Positions 8,284-15,348 of a DNA stretch of 64,000 nucleotides are shown in pieces (position 1 is the stretch's first letter; each line of letters begins with the position of its first letter). The notes beneath the pieces were generated by a model. The model made no database searches and had not been told where the DNA came from. It saw only the letters and a list, made by a program, of their open reading frames with translations. The stretch spans positions 62,001 through 126,000 of the forward strand of contig NZ_FUYF01000004.1 in assembly GCF_900167555.1 (NCBI RefSeq). Reading direction: 5' to 3'. The DNA comes from Gemmiger formicilis (GTDB lineage Bacteria; Bacillota; Clostridia; Oscillospirales; Ruminococcaceae). The position numbers were made by a program, and so were the translations under genes.

Positions 8284-9483
8284 ATGGATGTTTTTCAAAA
8301 TATGGAGCTGTTTTCTGAGTTGATCCAGTGCGGCGGCAACATTTATACATGGTGCTATAATGCCGATGGCAGCCTGCTGCAGAGCAACTGCCCGGAAGCG
8401 GGGTTCCTCTCCGGCGCATTTGACTTATTCGGCTGCAAGAAAAAAATGCTGGACTACGGCAGCCGACACACAACGCCGGTCACGCTCGGCACGGCCATTG
8501 GCATGACATGGGCGGCGGCCTTTGAAAAGGATGGCAGTGCGCTGAAACGCGCCTGGGTCATCGGGCCGGTGTTTTATCAGGATGTTTCGCTGCGCGGGAT
8601 CGAGCAGGGGCTGCAATACTATAACCGTCTGGAGACGAGCGTGGCATGGACCATGCAGCTGTACGAGGCGTTGAAAACCGTACCGGTGCTGCAATGCACA
8701 GTCTTGCACCGCTACGCTCTGATGATGCATTATTGTCTGACCGGTAACCATCTTACGATCAGTGACATTAACAGCGAGGATTTGACGCAGGTACGCAATG
8801 CAGTGCAGCAGCCTGCCCATGATCGCCACAAGGTCTGGATGGCAGAGCAGGGACTTCTGCAGATGGTGCGCACCGGAGACTTGAACTACAAGCAGGCGCT
8901 TTCCGCCAGTATGGGGATCAGCACGGGTGTGCCGGTGCGCAGCGATGACGCCCTGCGCCAGAGTAAGACAAGCATCATTGTGTTTACCTCGCTGGTATGC
9001 CGTGCCGCCATCGAGGGCGGGCTTTCGCCGGAGGAAGCCTACGCGCTGGGGGACAGCTATATCCAATCCGCCGAAAATGCAAAAACATTGGATGATCTTG
9101 AACCGCTCGGGCTTATGATGTATGATGACTTTGTCCGGCGTGTGCACAAATGCCGCACCAACCCGCATCTCAGCCAGCAGGTGCAAAAGTGTGTGGACTA
9201 CATTGAGATGAACCTCGATAAAAAAATACGCGCGGCGGATATGGCAGCGCTGGTGGGCTATACGGAATATTATCTGACCCACAAATTCAAAGAGGAGACA
9301 GGGTTAAGCGTGACAGATTACATTAAATTTGTCAAGATCGAGCGCGCCAAGGTTTTGCTGAAAAGCACCGACCAGACCGTGCAGGACATTGCCACTGCAC
9401 TTTCTTTCAGCACACGCAACTATTTCAGCCGGATTTTTCAGGAGGTCACAGGCCAAACCCCGATGGAGTACCGCGAAAAGTAA
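8284..9483 (+). CDS. AraC/XylS-family transcriptional regulator
   Basis: The protein has 399 residues. The last 100 residues form the double helix-turn-helix: the first with MAALVGYTEYYLTHKFKEETG, the second with VQDIATALSFSTRNYFSRIF and the family-typical end TGQTPMEYREK. The N-terminal 280 residues are a sensory region I do not recognise beyond a Cys-containing start (CGGNIYTWCYN), seen in regulators of sugar loci in Clostridia. It lies between GH1 and the convergent GH3 gene, so control of the surrounding glycosidase genes by a sugar signal is the likely role. The shared 12-base box at the symporter and GH3 promoters may be its site; that is inference. Confidence 0.88.
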   Translation: MDVFQNMELFSELIQCGGNIYTWCYNADGSLLQSNCPEAGFLSGAFDLFGCKKKMLDYGSRHTTPVTLGTAIGMTWAAAFEKDGSALKRAWVIGPVFYQDVSLRGIEQGLQYYNRLETSVAWTMQLYEALKTVPVLQCTVLHRYALMMHYCLTGNHLTISDINSEDLTQVRNAVQQPAHDRHKVWMAEQGLLQMVRTGDLNYKQALSASMGISTGVPVRSDDALRQSKTSIIVFTSLVCRAAIEGGLSPEEAYALGDSYIQSAENAKTLDDLEPLGLMMYDDFVRRVHKCRTNPHLSQQVQKCVDYIEMNLDKKIRAADMAALVGYTEYYLTHKFKEETGLSVTDYIKFVKIERAKVLLKSTDQTVQDIATALSFSTRNYFSRIFQEVTGQTPMEYREK

Positions 9484-9493
9484 ATGCTTATCC

Positions 9494-9538
9494 AAAAAAC
9501 CTCTGCCAGGCAAACATCAAGTCTGGCAGAGGTTTTTG
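9494..9538. terminator. Bidirectional terminator between the AraC-type and GH3 genes
   Basis: AAAACCTCTGCCAG pairs with CTGGCAGAGGTTTT around a 13-base loop. T-runs follow on both strands, so it can end transcription from both convergent genes. Confidence 0.85.
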
Positions 9539-9542
9539 TGTT

Positions 9543-11984
9543 TTATTCCTGCGTCAGTGCCCGCGCCATTTTGACCACGCGGGAGGCATTGATTTTTACC
9601 TGCTCCAGCGTCACTGCGCCACTGTCGATGCCCTGCAGCAGATTGTCGTAATCACCCTTGCTGCCGGGCATGAACAGGTCGCCGCCTGCCGCAGCCACAT
9701 ACTGCGCCTGCGAATCCCGGTGGACAGAGCGTGCGTCCCCGGTCATCGGCGTGACCCAGTCGGTCATGACGATGCCCTGATACCCAAACTCGGCGCGCAG
9801 AATATCCATGACAAGCTCGCGGCTTTCGGCGGTGTGGGTGCCGTTCAGCAGGTTGTAGGAGGTCATGACGGCCTTGGGCTGGGACTCCCGCACGCAGATG
9901 CCGAAGCCCTTTAAGTAAATTTCACGCATGGCGCGCTCGGAAACCATGCTGTTGTTGCGGGTGCGGTTGTACTCTTTATTGTTGGCGGCATAATGCTTGA
10001 TGGTCGTGCCGCAGCCCTTATGAGCCTGTACACCGCGCGTCATGGCGGCGGCCATCTTGCCGGAGACGAGCGGATCCTCAGAGTAGTACTCAAAGTTGCG
10101 CCCGCAGCGGATCGAACGATGGATGTTCAGCGCCGGGGCAAGCCACAGATGCACGCCGAAGTGCTCCATCTCCTCGCCGACGATGCCGCCGCACCGCTGC
10201 ACAAAATCCGTGTCAAAGCTCTGCGCCAGCGCGGTGCCGATGGGAATGGCCGTGCAGTATTGGGTCTTGATCTCGCAGCCGGCCTTCGGCTTGCCGTTGC
10301 CGCCCATCAGGCTCATCACCAGTTTCATCGGGCCGGACAGCATTTCCATAATGGAATCCGGCATCGAGGCATTGCCGACAGCGTGCTTGCCCTTGCCGTC
10401 CTCATAATACTCCTTCGCAAGGCGCAGACCGGCAGGGCCGTCGGCCATGATCAGCCAGGGAATGCCCTTGACAGTGCTGCAGCTCTCACCCGCCGCACCG
10501 CAGACATGGCGGCCTGCTGTGCCGATCATCGAAGCAAGGCCCTTTGCGTTCGGATCAAAATCGCCGATCAGAAGCAGGGCGGCGTCCTCCTTGGTCAGGG
10601 CGTCCACCTCGGGCAAAATTTCCTCGGTGCGGGCATAGTCTATCGTTTCACAGACAATCGAGGCCGGGTCGATTTCGATGACCGGCACACCCTCCGGGCG
10701 CTCCATCGCGGCGGCAGGGGCGGTAAGGTCGGTGAAATCCGTGCTGCCCAGCACATTTTTTGCCTGCAGGGTCGTGACGGTCTTGCCCAGATGCAGGACG
10801 GCGGCGGGGACGGTTTCGGCGCTGCTGACACCGACACGGACAAGGTGATCACCGGCCTCGAGAATATAGGAGGCAGTTTCGGCATCATAAGCTGCCATCT
10901 CCGGCAAGGTAAAGGAGCAGGTGACAGTTTCTGCTTCTCCCGGGGCAAGTGTGCGGGTCTTGGCAAAGGCGCAAAGCTCCTGCCTGGGCGCATCGAGCTT
11001 ACCGGCAGGCTTGCTCAGGTAGACCTGCACGACCTGCCGCCCCGCCATAGTGCCGGTGTTTTCCACGGTAGTACGCACAGTGACCTGCGCACCGTTCGCC
11101 TCCACCCCGGCAGTCCCAAGGCGGAACTCTGTGTAGGAAAGCCCGTATCCAAAGGGGAACAGAGCTTTTTTGCGGAAGGTATCAAAATAGCGGTAGCCCA
11201 CATAGATGCCCTCGCGGTAGCGGGTTTCGTTCATGTCCTCAAAGTCGGGCATTTCAGGGTATTCCTCAAAGGCGGCCCAGGTGGTCGTCAGCTTGCCGGA
11301 GGGATTGGCCTTGCCCAGCAGAATATCCGCCAGCGCACCGCCGGTCTCGACACCGAGCTGGGACAGCAGCAGAATGTTGCGCACGCTCATAACGGGGGAG
11401 AGATCCACCACGCCGCCGACATTCAGCACCAGCATAAAGCGGGTGAACTTTTTGTCCAGCGCCAGAATATCCCGCACCTCGGAATCGGTCAGGCGGATGT
11501 CGCCCTTGAGCGGCGTGCGGTCGTTGCCCTCACCGGAAATGCGGGAAACAACGTAAATTGCTGCATCGCCCTCAGCGTTGAGCGGCAGGTCGTATTCAGG
11601 CTCAGGCATGACCTTACCCATGCCGTAGAGGATAAAGTTCTGCTTGGCGGCTTTAGCGTCCTTTTTCAGCTGCTTCAAAAAGGCTTTGTGGGCCTTTTCC
11701 CGCGCCTGCTCATAGCCGGTGAGCCACTCCATCCCGGTCAGGGTAAAGCCTGCCTGCTGCAGCCCTTCCTCAATGGTTACGATGTAGCGTGAATTTACCT
11801 CGCCAGAGCCAGTGCCGCCCCGGATCGTGCGGCGCACGCCGCTGCCATAGGCGGCAAGGGTGCAGGGCTTTTCCAGCGGGAAGCTGCCGTCCTTTTTCAG
11901 CAGCACGGTGCAGCCCGCCAAATCTTTGCGCAGCGCTTCGATGTGGCGCAGCTCATAATCGGCCATTGCAGTGGTATTTTTCAT
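9543..11984 (-). CDS. GH3 family beta-glucosidase, permuted domain order
   Basis: The protein has 813 residues. The start is ATG 11984, because the AAGGAGG box directly abuts the upstream in-frame ATG at 11993 and is correctly spaced only for 11984. The domain order is reversed from most GH3 enzymes: residues about 10-250 are the alpha/beta sandwich that is normally C-terminal (CTVLLKKDGSFPLE), about 265-390 are Fn3-like, and about 480-800 hold the TIM-like catalytic domain (IPWLIMADGPAGLRL, GRNFEYYSEDP, KHYAANNKE) with nucleophile Asp in GIVMTDW. Such permuted enzymes are known among rumen and gut Clostridia beta-glucosidases. No signal peptide is seen. It is monocistronic and convergent with the AraC-type gene. 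Confidence 0.92.
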   Translation of the reverse strand: MKNTTAMADYELRHIEALRKDLAGCTVLLKKDGSFPLEKPCTLAAYGSGVRRTIRGGTGSGEVNSRYIVTIEEGLQQAGFTLTGMEWLTGYEQAREKAHKAFLKQLKKDAKAAKQNFILYGMGKVMPEPEYDLPLNAEGDAAIYVVSRISGEGNDRTPLKGDIRLTDSEVRDILALDKKFTRFMLVLNVGGVVDLSPVMSVRNILLLSQLGVETGGALADILLGKANPSGKLTTTWAAFEEYPEMPDFEDMNETRYREGIYVGYRYFDTFRKKALFPFGYGLSYTEFRLGTAGVEANGAQVTVRTTVENTGTMAGRQVVQVYLSKPAGKLDAPRQELCAFAKTRTLAPGEAETVTCSFTLPEMAAYDAETASYILEAGDHLVRVGVSSAETVPAAVLHLGKTVTTLQAKNVLGSTDFTDLTAPAAAMERPEGVPVIEIDPASIVCETIDYARTEEILPEVDALTKEDAALLLIGDFDPNAKGLASMIGTAGRHVCGAAGESCSTVKGIPWLIMADGPAGLRLAKEYYEDGKGKHAVGNASMPDSIMEMLSGPMKLVMSLMGGNGKPKAGCEIKTQYCTAIPIGTALAQSFDTDFVQRCGGIVGEEMEHFGVHLWLAPALNIHRSIRCGRNFEYYSEDPLVSGKMAAAMTRGVQAHKGCGTTIKHYAANNKEYNRTRNNSMVSERAMREIYLKGFGICVRESQPKAVMTSYNLLNGTHTAESRELVMDILRAEFGYQGIVMTDWVTPMTGDARSVHRDSQAQYVAAAGGDLFMPGSKGDYDNLLQGIDSGAVTLEQVKINASRVVKMARALTQE

Positions 11985-12007
11985 GGAAAACATCCTCCTT
12001 TTTCATT

Positions 12008-12053
12008 AGTATACAAGAAATATCCTCAGGCAGGGGAGAAAGCATTTCGTGTT
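12008..12053 (-). promoter_or_regulatory. Promoter of GH3 with shared regulatory box
   Basis: On the minus strand TATACT (12013 to 12008) is the -10. Sixteen bases upstream is TTTCTCCCCTGC (12041 to 12030), matching 11 of 12 bases of the box at the symporter promoter, where the gap is 17. AACACGAAAT (12053 to 12044) is shared with the GH1 upstream region. There is no consensus -35, which suggests activator dependence. Confidence 0.5.
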
Positions 12054-12069
12054 TTGAGATAATAATTAG

Positions 12070-12130
12070 GGTAATACCGCATAATTCCCGCCTAACGGCT
12101 CCAGCACCGCACTGGCGGCTGCGGTATTGC
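12070..12130. repeat. Short internally deleted MITE copy (copy C)
   Basis: GGTAATACCGCATAATTC at the left edge and GCGGTATTGC at the right edge match the ends of the elements at 7975 and 19542, with only about 30 bases left between them. It lies between the GH3 promoter and the tRNA-Ser terminator. Confidence 0.6.
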
Positions 12131-12186
12131 TCTATAAAATGCGCTTCAAAAATGACTCGTCGATTTTGCCATTTTTGCGCTATACA

Positions 12187-12222
12187 ACAAAAACAGCCCA
12201 TGACATCTTTTTGTCATGGGCT
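12187..12222 (-). terminator. Rho-independent terminator of tRNA-Ser
   Basis: On the minus strand an 11-bp perfect stem, AGCCCATGACA with TGTCATGGGCT, is followed by GTTTTTG. It begins two bases downstream of the encoded CCA end of the tRNA. Confidence 0.85.
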
Positions 12223-12224
12223 TA

Positions 12225-12316
12225 TGGCGGAAAGAAAGGGATTCGAACCCTTGAGGGCTTTAGGGGCCCTACACGATTTCCAGTCGTGCGCCTTAGACCA
12301 GCTCAGCCATCTTTCC
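12225..12316 (-). tRNA. tRNA-Ser (anticodon GGA)
   Basis: Read leftward, the acceptor arms GGAAAGA and TCTTTCC pair, followed by discriminator G and an encoded CCA. The anticodon stem-loop CACGA-CTGGAAA-TCGTG gives anticodon GGA (serine UCC/UCU codons). There is a long variable arm (GGGCCCCTAAAGCCC) typical of class II serine tRNAs, and the T-loop GGTTCGAATCC. The total is 92 nt including CCA. It is a single-gene transcript with its own consensus promoter and terminator. Confidence 0.97.
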
Positions 12317-12352
12317 ACATATTCAGTTGCGCAGCGCCTGACTGCATGAGCT

Positions 12353-12381
12353 ATTATAGCAATACAAACTTCAAATGTCAA
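12353..12381 (-). promoter_or_regulatory. Consensus sigma-A promoter of tRNA-Ser
   Basis: On the minus strand TTGACA, a 17-base spacer and TATAAT match both hexamers perfectly. The predicted start lies about 30 bases before the tRNA 5' end. Confidence 0.9.
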
Positions 12382-12475
12382 GCTTTATTTTGCATTTTTT
12401 TGCAAAAAAATCTGCGATGGGCAAGGTGTATGCAAAACGTGCGTGCAAACTGCATATTTTGCACGTTTTGTCCTC

Positions 12476-12504
12476 TTGCAAACGGCGGCGCAAGGTGCTA
12501 AAAC
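12476..12504 (+). promoter_or_regulatory. Possible promoter of the antiporter gene
   Basis: TTGCAA, a 17-base spacer ending in TGC, then TAAAAC, lies 47 bases before the antiporter start. The -10 is weak. Confidence 0.4.
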
Positions 12505-12550
12505 TATAGAGGTATGAAACATCTAACAAGAGGTAAGGAGAGGATATTTC

Positions 12551-13747
12551 ATGTATTCCGTGTTCCGTGACCTGGCGATCATCATTTTGAGCGCAAAGTT
12601 CTTTGCGCTGGTCGCCCGCAAATGCAAGGCCCCGCAGGTCGTGGGCGAAATCATTGCCGGCCTGATCATCGGACCGTGCCTGTTGAACCTGGTGCAGACC
12701 AGCGACGCCATCTCGATTTTTGCGGAAATCGGTGTGGTGCTGCTGATGTTCTCCACCGGTCTTGGCACGAACCTGAAGGAGCTGATGCGCGCAGGCCCCA
12801 TTGCGACGCTGATCGCCTGCGTCGGCGTCTTTGTGCCGCTGGTAGGCGGTACACTGCTGTATAGCGCATTCTACGGCTTTGCGGCGGTGGGCAGCCCGGA
12901 GTTCTACCGTGCGCTGTTCATCGGCACCATCATGACGGCGACGAGTGTCTCCATCACGGTGGCGACGCTGCAGGAGCTGGGCCATCTGAAAAGCTTCCTT
13001 GGTACGACCATCGTCAGTGCGGCAGTCATTGATGACGTCATCGGCATCATCGTGCTGACCTGCGTGCTGGGCGCCAGCTCGGGTGAGGGTACCGGCATCG
13101 GCGGCGTGCTCATCCAGACCGTGCTGTTTTTCCTCGTCGCCATCGGCGTCGGCGTCGTCATCCACTTTGCCATGAAATGGCTTGACAAGCGCAACCCCCA
13201 CACCCAGCGCATCACCATCGTCAGCATGGCGTTCTGCTTTGCCATGGCCTACATTGCCGAGCAGTACTTCGGCATTGCCGACATCACCGGCGCGTACATT
13301 GCAGGCATCGTGCTCTGTGCGATGGACGACGCCCCCTATGTGGAGCGCCGCGTTGACATCAGCAACTATGTCATCTTTGCACCGGTGTTCTTCGCCTCCA
13401 TCGGCTTAAAGACCGACATCAGCGGCCTGACGCCGGAGATTTTGCTGTTCTGCATCTGCTTCGTCATCGTTGCGCTGCTGACCAAGATCATCGGCTGCGG
13501 TCTGGCCGCGAAAATCTGCCGCTTCAACTGGGGCGATTCCCTCAAGGTCGGCGTCGGCATGATGACCCGCGGCGAGGTCGCGCTGATCGTTGCCCAGAAG
13601 GGCCTGGAGGTCGGCGTTGTGGACCCCGTGTATTTCACGGCGGTCATCCTGCTCATCGTGGTCTCGTCCGTTGCGACGCCGCTGGCGCTGAAGGCTCTGT
13701 TCACGAAAATGCCGCCCGTGCCGCATCCGAGCCAAACGAAAGCGTAA
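12551..13747 (+). CDS. Cation:proton antiporter, CPA2 (KefB/NapA-like) family
   Basis: The protein has 398 residues and about 12 membrane segments; ATG 12551 follows AAGGAGAGG. Typical marks are VVGEIIAGLIIGPCLL near residues 30-45, FAEIGVVLLMFSTGLGTNLKEL, and AAVIDDVIGIIVL, whose Asp-Asp pair is the ion-binding site of CPA2 Na+/H+ exchangers. It ends soon after the last helix and has no RCK/TrkA regulatory domain, so it is closer to NapA-type than full KefB. The likely role is Na+ or K+ export against protons for pH and salt homeostasis. It is monocistronic, ending at a bidirectional terminator. Confidence 0.92.
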   Translation: MYSVFRDLAIIILSAKFFALVARKCKAPQVVGEIIAGLIIGPCLLNLVQTSDAISIFAEIGVVLLMFSTGLGTNLKELMRAGPIATLIACVGVFVPLVGGTLLYSAFYGFAAVGSPEFYRALFIGTIMTATSVSITVATLQELGHLKSFLGTTIVSAAVIDDVIGIIVLTCVLGASSGEGTGIGGVLIQTVLFFLVAIGVGVVIHFAMKWLDKRNPHTQRITIVSMAFCFAMAYIAEQYFGIADITGAYIAGIVLCAMDDAPYVERRVDISNYVIFAPVFFASIGLKTDISGLTPEILLFCICFVIVALLTKIIGCGLAAKICRFNWGDSLKVGVGMMTRGEVALIVAQKGLEVGVVDPVYFTAVILLIVVSSVATPLALKALFTKMPPVPHPSQTKA

Positions 13748-13767
13748 AATCACGTGTAAAATGCTTT

Positions 13768-13797
13768 GTAGGGGTCGATGCTCGCATCCGCCCCTAC
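13768..13797. repeat. Short GTAG-headed palindrome (collapsed REPIN-like unit)
   Basis: GTAGGGG at the left and CCCCTAC at the right enclose an imperfect palindromic core. It appears to be a collapsed form of the paired-hairpin repeats elsewhere in the window. Confidence 0.5.
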
Positions 13798-13814
13798 AAC
13801 CAACCCGCTATAAC

Positions 13815-13861
13815 AAAAAATCCGGCAGACGTTTTTAAAGGCGTCCGCCGGATTTGTTTTT
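13815..13861. terminator. Bidirectional terminator between antiporter and uridine kinase
   Basis: AAATCCGGC(A)GACG pairs with CGTC(C)GCCGGATTT, with T-rich tails on both strands. It serves the two convergent genes. Confidence 0.8.
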
Positions 13862-14489
13862 ATTCCGCCTCTACTGCGTGAAGGTGATTATCCACCCATT
13901 TGATCAGCAGCTCCAGCGCCACCAGGTTATGCCCGCCCTCGGGGACGATCAGGTCGGCCTTGCGCTTGCTCGGCTCGACGAACTGCTCGTGCATCGGTTT
14001 GACAGTGGTCAGGTACTGGTTGACAACGCTGTCCAGCGTGCGCCCGCGCTCCTTGACGTCGCGGACGATGCGGCGCAGGATGCGCACATCGGCGTCGGTG
14101 TCCACAAAGACCTTCATGTCCATTAAGTCGCACAGCTCGGGGGAGTCAAAAATCAGGATTCCCTCCACGATAATGACCGGCGCGGGCTGCACGGTCACAG
14201 TCTTGTCGCTGCGGTTGTGGATGGTGTAGTCGTAGACCGGCACCTGTACGGGGTGGCCTGCGCGCAGCTCCCGCAGGTGGGCGACCATCAGCGGCGTGTC
14301 AAAGCTGTCCGGGTGGTCGTAGTTGAGCTTGCAGCGCTCCTCGTAGGGCAGCTCGTCGTGGCGCTTGTAGTAGCTGTCGTGGTTGAGAACGCTGACCTCG
14401 TTCGCACCAAAATGGTCCCGCAGCTTTTCGGTCAGGGTGGTCTTGCCGCTGCCGGTGCCGCCCGCAATGCCGATAATGATGGTTTTCAT
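13860..14489 (-). CDS. udk: Uridine kinase (uridine/cytidine kinase)
   Basis: The protein has 209 residues. The Walker A motif GIAGGTGSGKTT stands at residues 7-18, followed by VLNHDSYYKRHDELP (substrate loop) and YDHPDSFDTPLM, then IVEGILIFDSPEL. The start ATG 14489 is 8 bases after AAGGAG; an ATG two codons upstream is too close to that box. It phosphorylates uridine and cytidine to UMP and CMP with ATP or GTP in the cytoplasm. It follows the deaminase-like gene by 12 bases on the same transcript and complements the nucleoside import and salvage genes at 18-27 kb. Confidence 0.95.
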   Translation of the reverse strand: MKTIIIGIAGGTGSGKTTLTEKLRDHFGANEVSVLNHDSYYKRHDELPYEERCKLNYDHPDSFDTPLMVAHLRELRAGHPVQVPVYDYTIHNRSDKTVTVQPAPVIIVEGILIFDSPELCDLMDMKVFVDTDADVRILRRIVRDVKERGRTLDSVVNQYLTTVKPMHEQFVEPSKRKADLIVPEGGHNLVALELLIKWVDNHLHAVEAE

Positions 14490-14501
14490 GTTCATAGCTC
14501 C

Positions 14502-14981
14502 TTATACATCCAATTTGATCTCGCGCCCCGTCGGCTGATACGCGCGGTATTTGACGCCGGTCATGTTGAACATGCGGCGGCTGGCGATGCTGGCATGGGT
14601 GTCGTGGTATTTGTCCGATAGATAGATCAGTTCTTTGATACCGCTCTGGATGATGGCCTTGGCACATTCATTGCAGGGAAAAAGCGTCACATACATCCGG
14701 GAGCCGCGCAGATCATGGTTCGGGCTGTTCAGGATAGCGTTCAGCTCCGAGTGGCAGACATACATATATTTTGTGTCAAGGTCGCTGCCTTCGCGCTCCC
14801 AAGGCATATCGTCGTCATTGCAGCCGATGGGCATGCCGTTGTAGCCCAGGGACAAAATTTTGTTTTCCGGGCTGACGATGCAGGCGCCGACCTGGCTGTT
14901 GTTGTCTTTGGACCGCATGGCCGAGAGCAGGGCAATGCCCATAAAGTATTCATCCCAGCTGATGTAATCCTGACGTTTCAT
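14502..14981 (-). CDS. dCMP deaminase family protein (ComEB-like)
   Basis: The protein has 159 residues. Zinc-binding deaminase motifs are present: CHSELNAILN (His and catalytic Glu) and PCNECAKAIIQSG (two Cys ligands). The N terminus SWDEYFMGIALLSAMRS and VGACIVSPENKILSLGYNG match deoxycytidylate deaminases. The reaction is dCMP to dUMP, feeding thymidylate synthesis. It is the first gene of a two-gene unit with udk, transcribed from the promoter at 15011-15039. A competence role as in Bacillus ComEB is possible but there is no evidence for it here. Confidence 0.9.
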   Translation of the reverse strand: MKRQDYISWDEYFMGIALLSAMRSKDNNSQVGACIVSPENKILSLGYNGMPIGCNDDDMPWEREGSDLDTKYMYVCHSELNAILNSPNHDLRGSRMYVTLFPCNECAKAIIQSGIKELIYLSDKYHDTHASIASRRMFNMTGVKYRAYQPTGREIKLDV

Positions 14982-15010
14982 AGGTACACCGTCCTTTATT
15001 TTTTTACTCT

Positions 15011-15039
15011 ATTATACTGTGCCGCCGTGCGCCGCGCAA
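15011..15039 (-). promoter_or_regulatory. Promoter of the deaminase-udk unit
   Basis: On the minus strand TTGCGC, 17 bases and TATAAT. The -10 overlaps the stop codon of the upstream spoIIID gene, so the two units are transcribed in tandem. Confidence 0.7.
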
Positions 15040-15287
15040 GATGCTGTATGCAAATATTTGCGCCGTGTGGCCTCGCCGCCGCGCAGATGACGCTCGGCCT
15101 TGTTCCTCTGTACGACGGCCTGCACCTCGGCCCAAAGGCCCGGGTTCTGGCGGCGCAGGCGGTGCTGGTCCTTCCAGATCGTGGATTTGCTCACGCCGAA
15201 TACGGCAGCCGCCGCGCGCACGGTAGCACCGCTTTCCACAATATACCGTCCCACCGCCGCGGCGCGCTCCTCAGGGTCGCCCTTCAT
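15012..15287 (-). CDS. spoIIID: Sporulation transcriptional regulator SpoIIID
   Basis: The protein has 91 residues (the Bacillus homologue has 93). It shows VGRYIVESGATVRAAAAVFG, the helix-turn-helix core VFGVSKSTIWKD, and the hallmark C-terminal basic stretch RHLRGGEATRRKY. The start is ATG 15287 after AGGAGGTCAGGCT; a longer frame to 15320 is rejected for that reason. SpoIIID is a mother-cell DNA-binding protein that tunes sigma-E and sigma-K regulons. Together with yabP and yabQ in this window it points to an ancestral or active sporulation programme. An imperfect inverted repeat of CATAG/CTATG sits in its leader. Confidence 0.9.
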   Translation of the reverse strand: MKGDPEERAAAVGRYIVESGATVRAAAAVFGVSKSTIWKDQHRLRRQNPGLWAEVQAVVQRNKAERHLRGGEATRRKYLHTASCAAHGGTV

Positions 15288-15348
15288 AGCCTGACCTCCT
15301 CGCATAGAATTTCCTGTCAAATCCTATGTGAAGGAGGGCGGGAGTATG

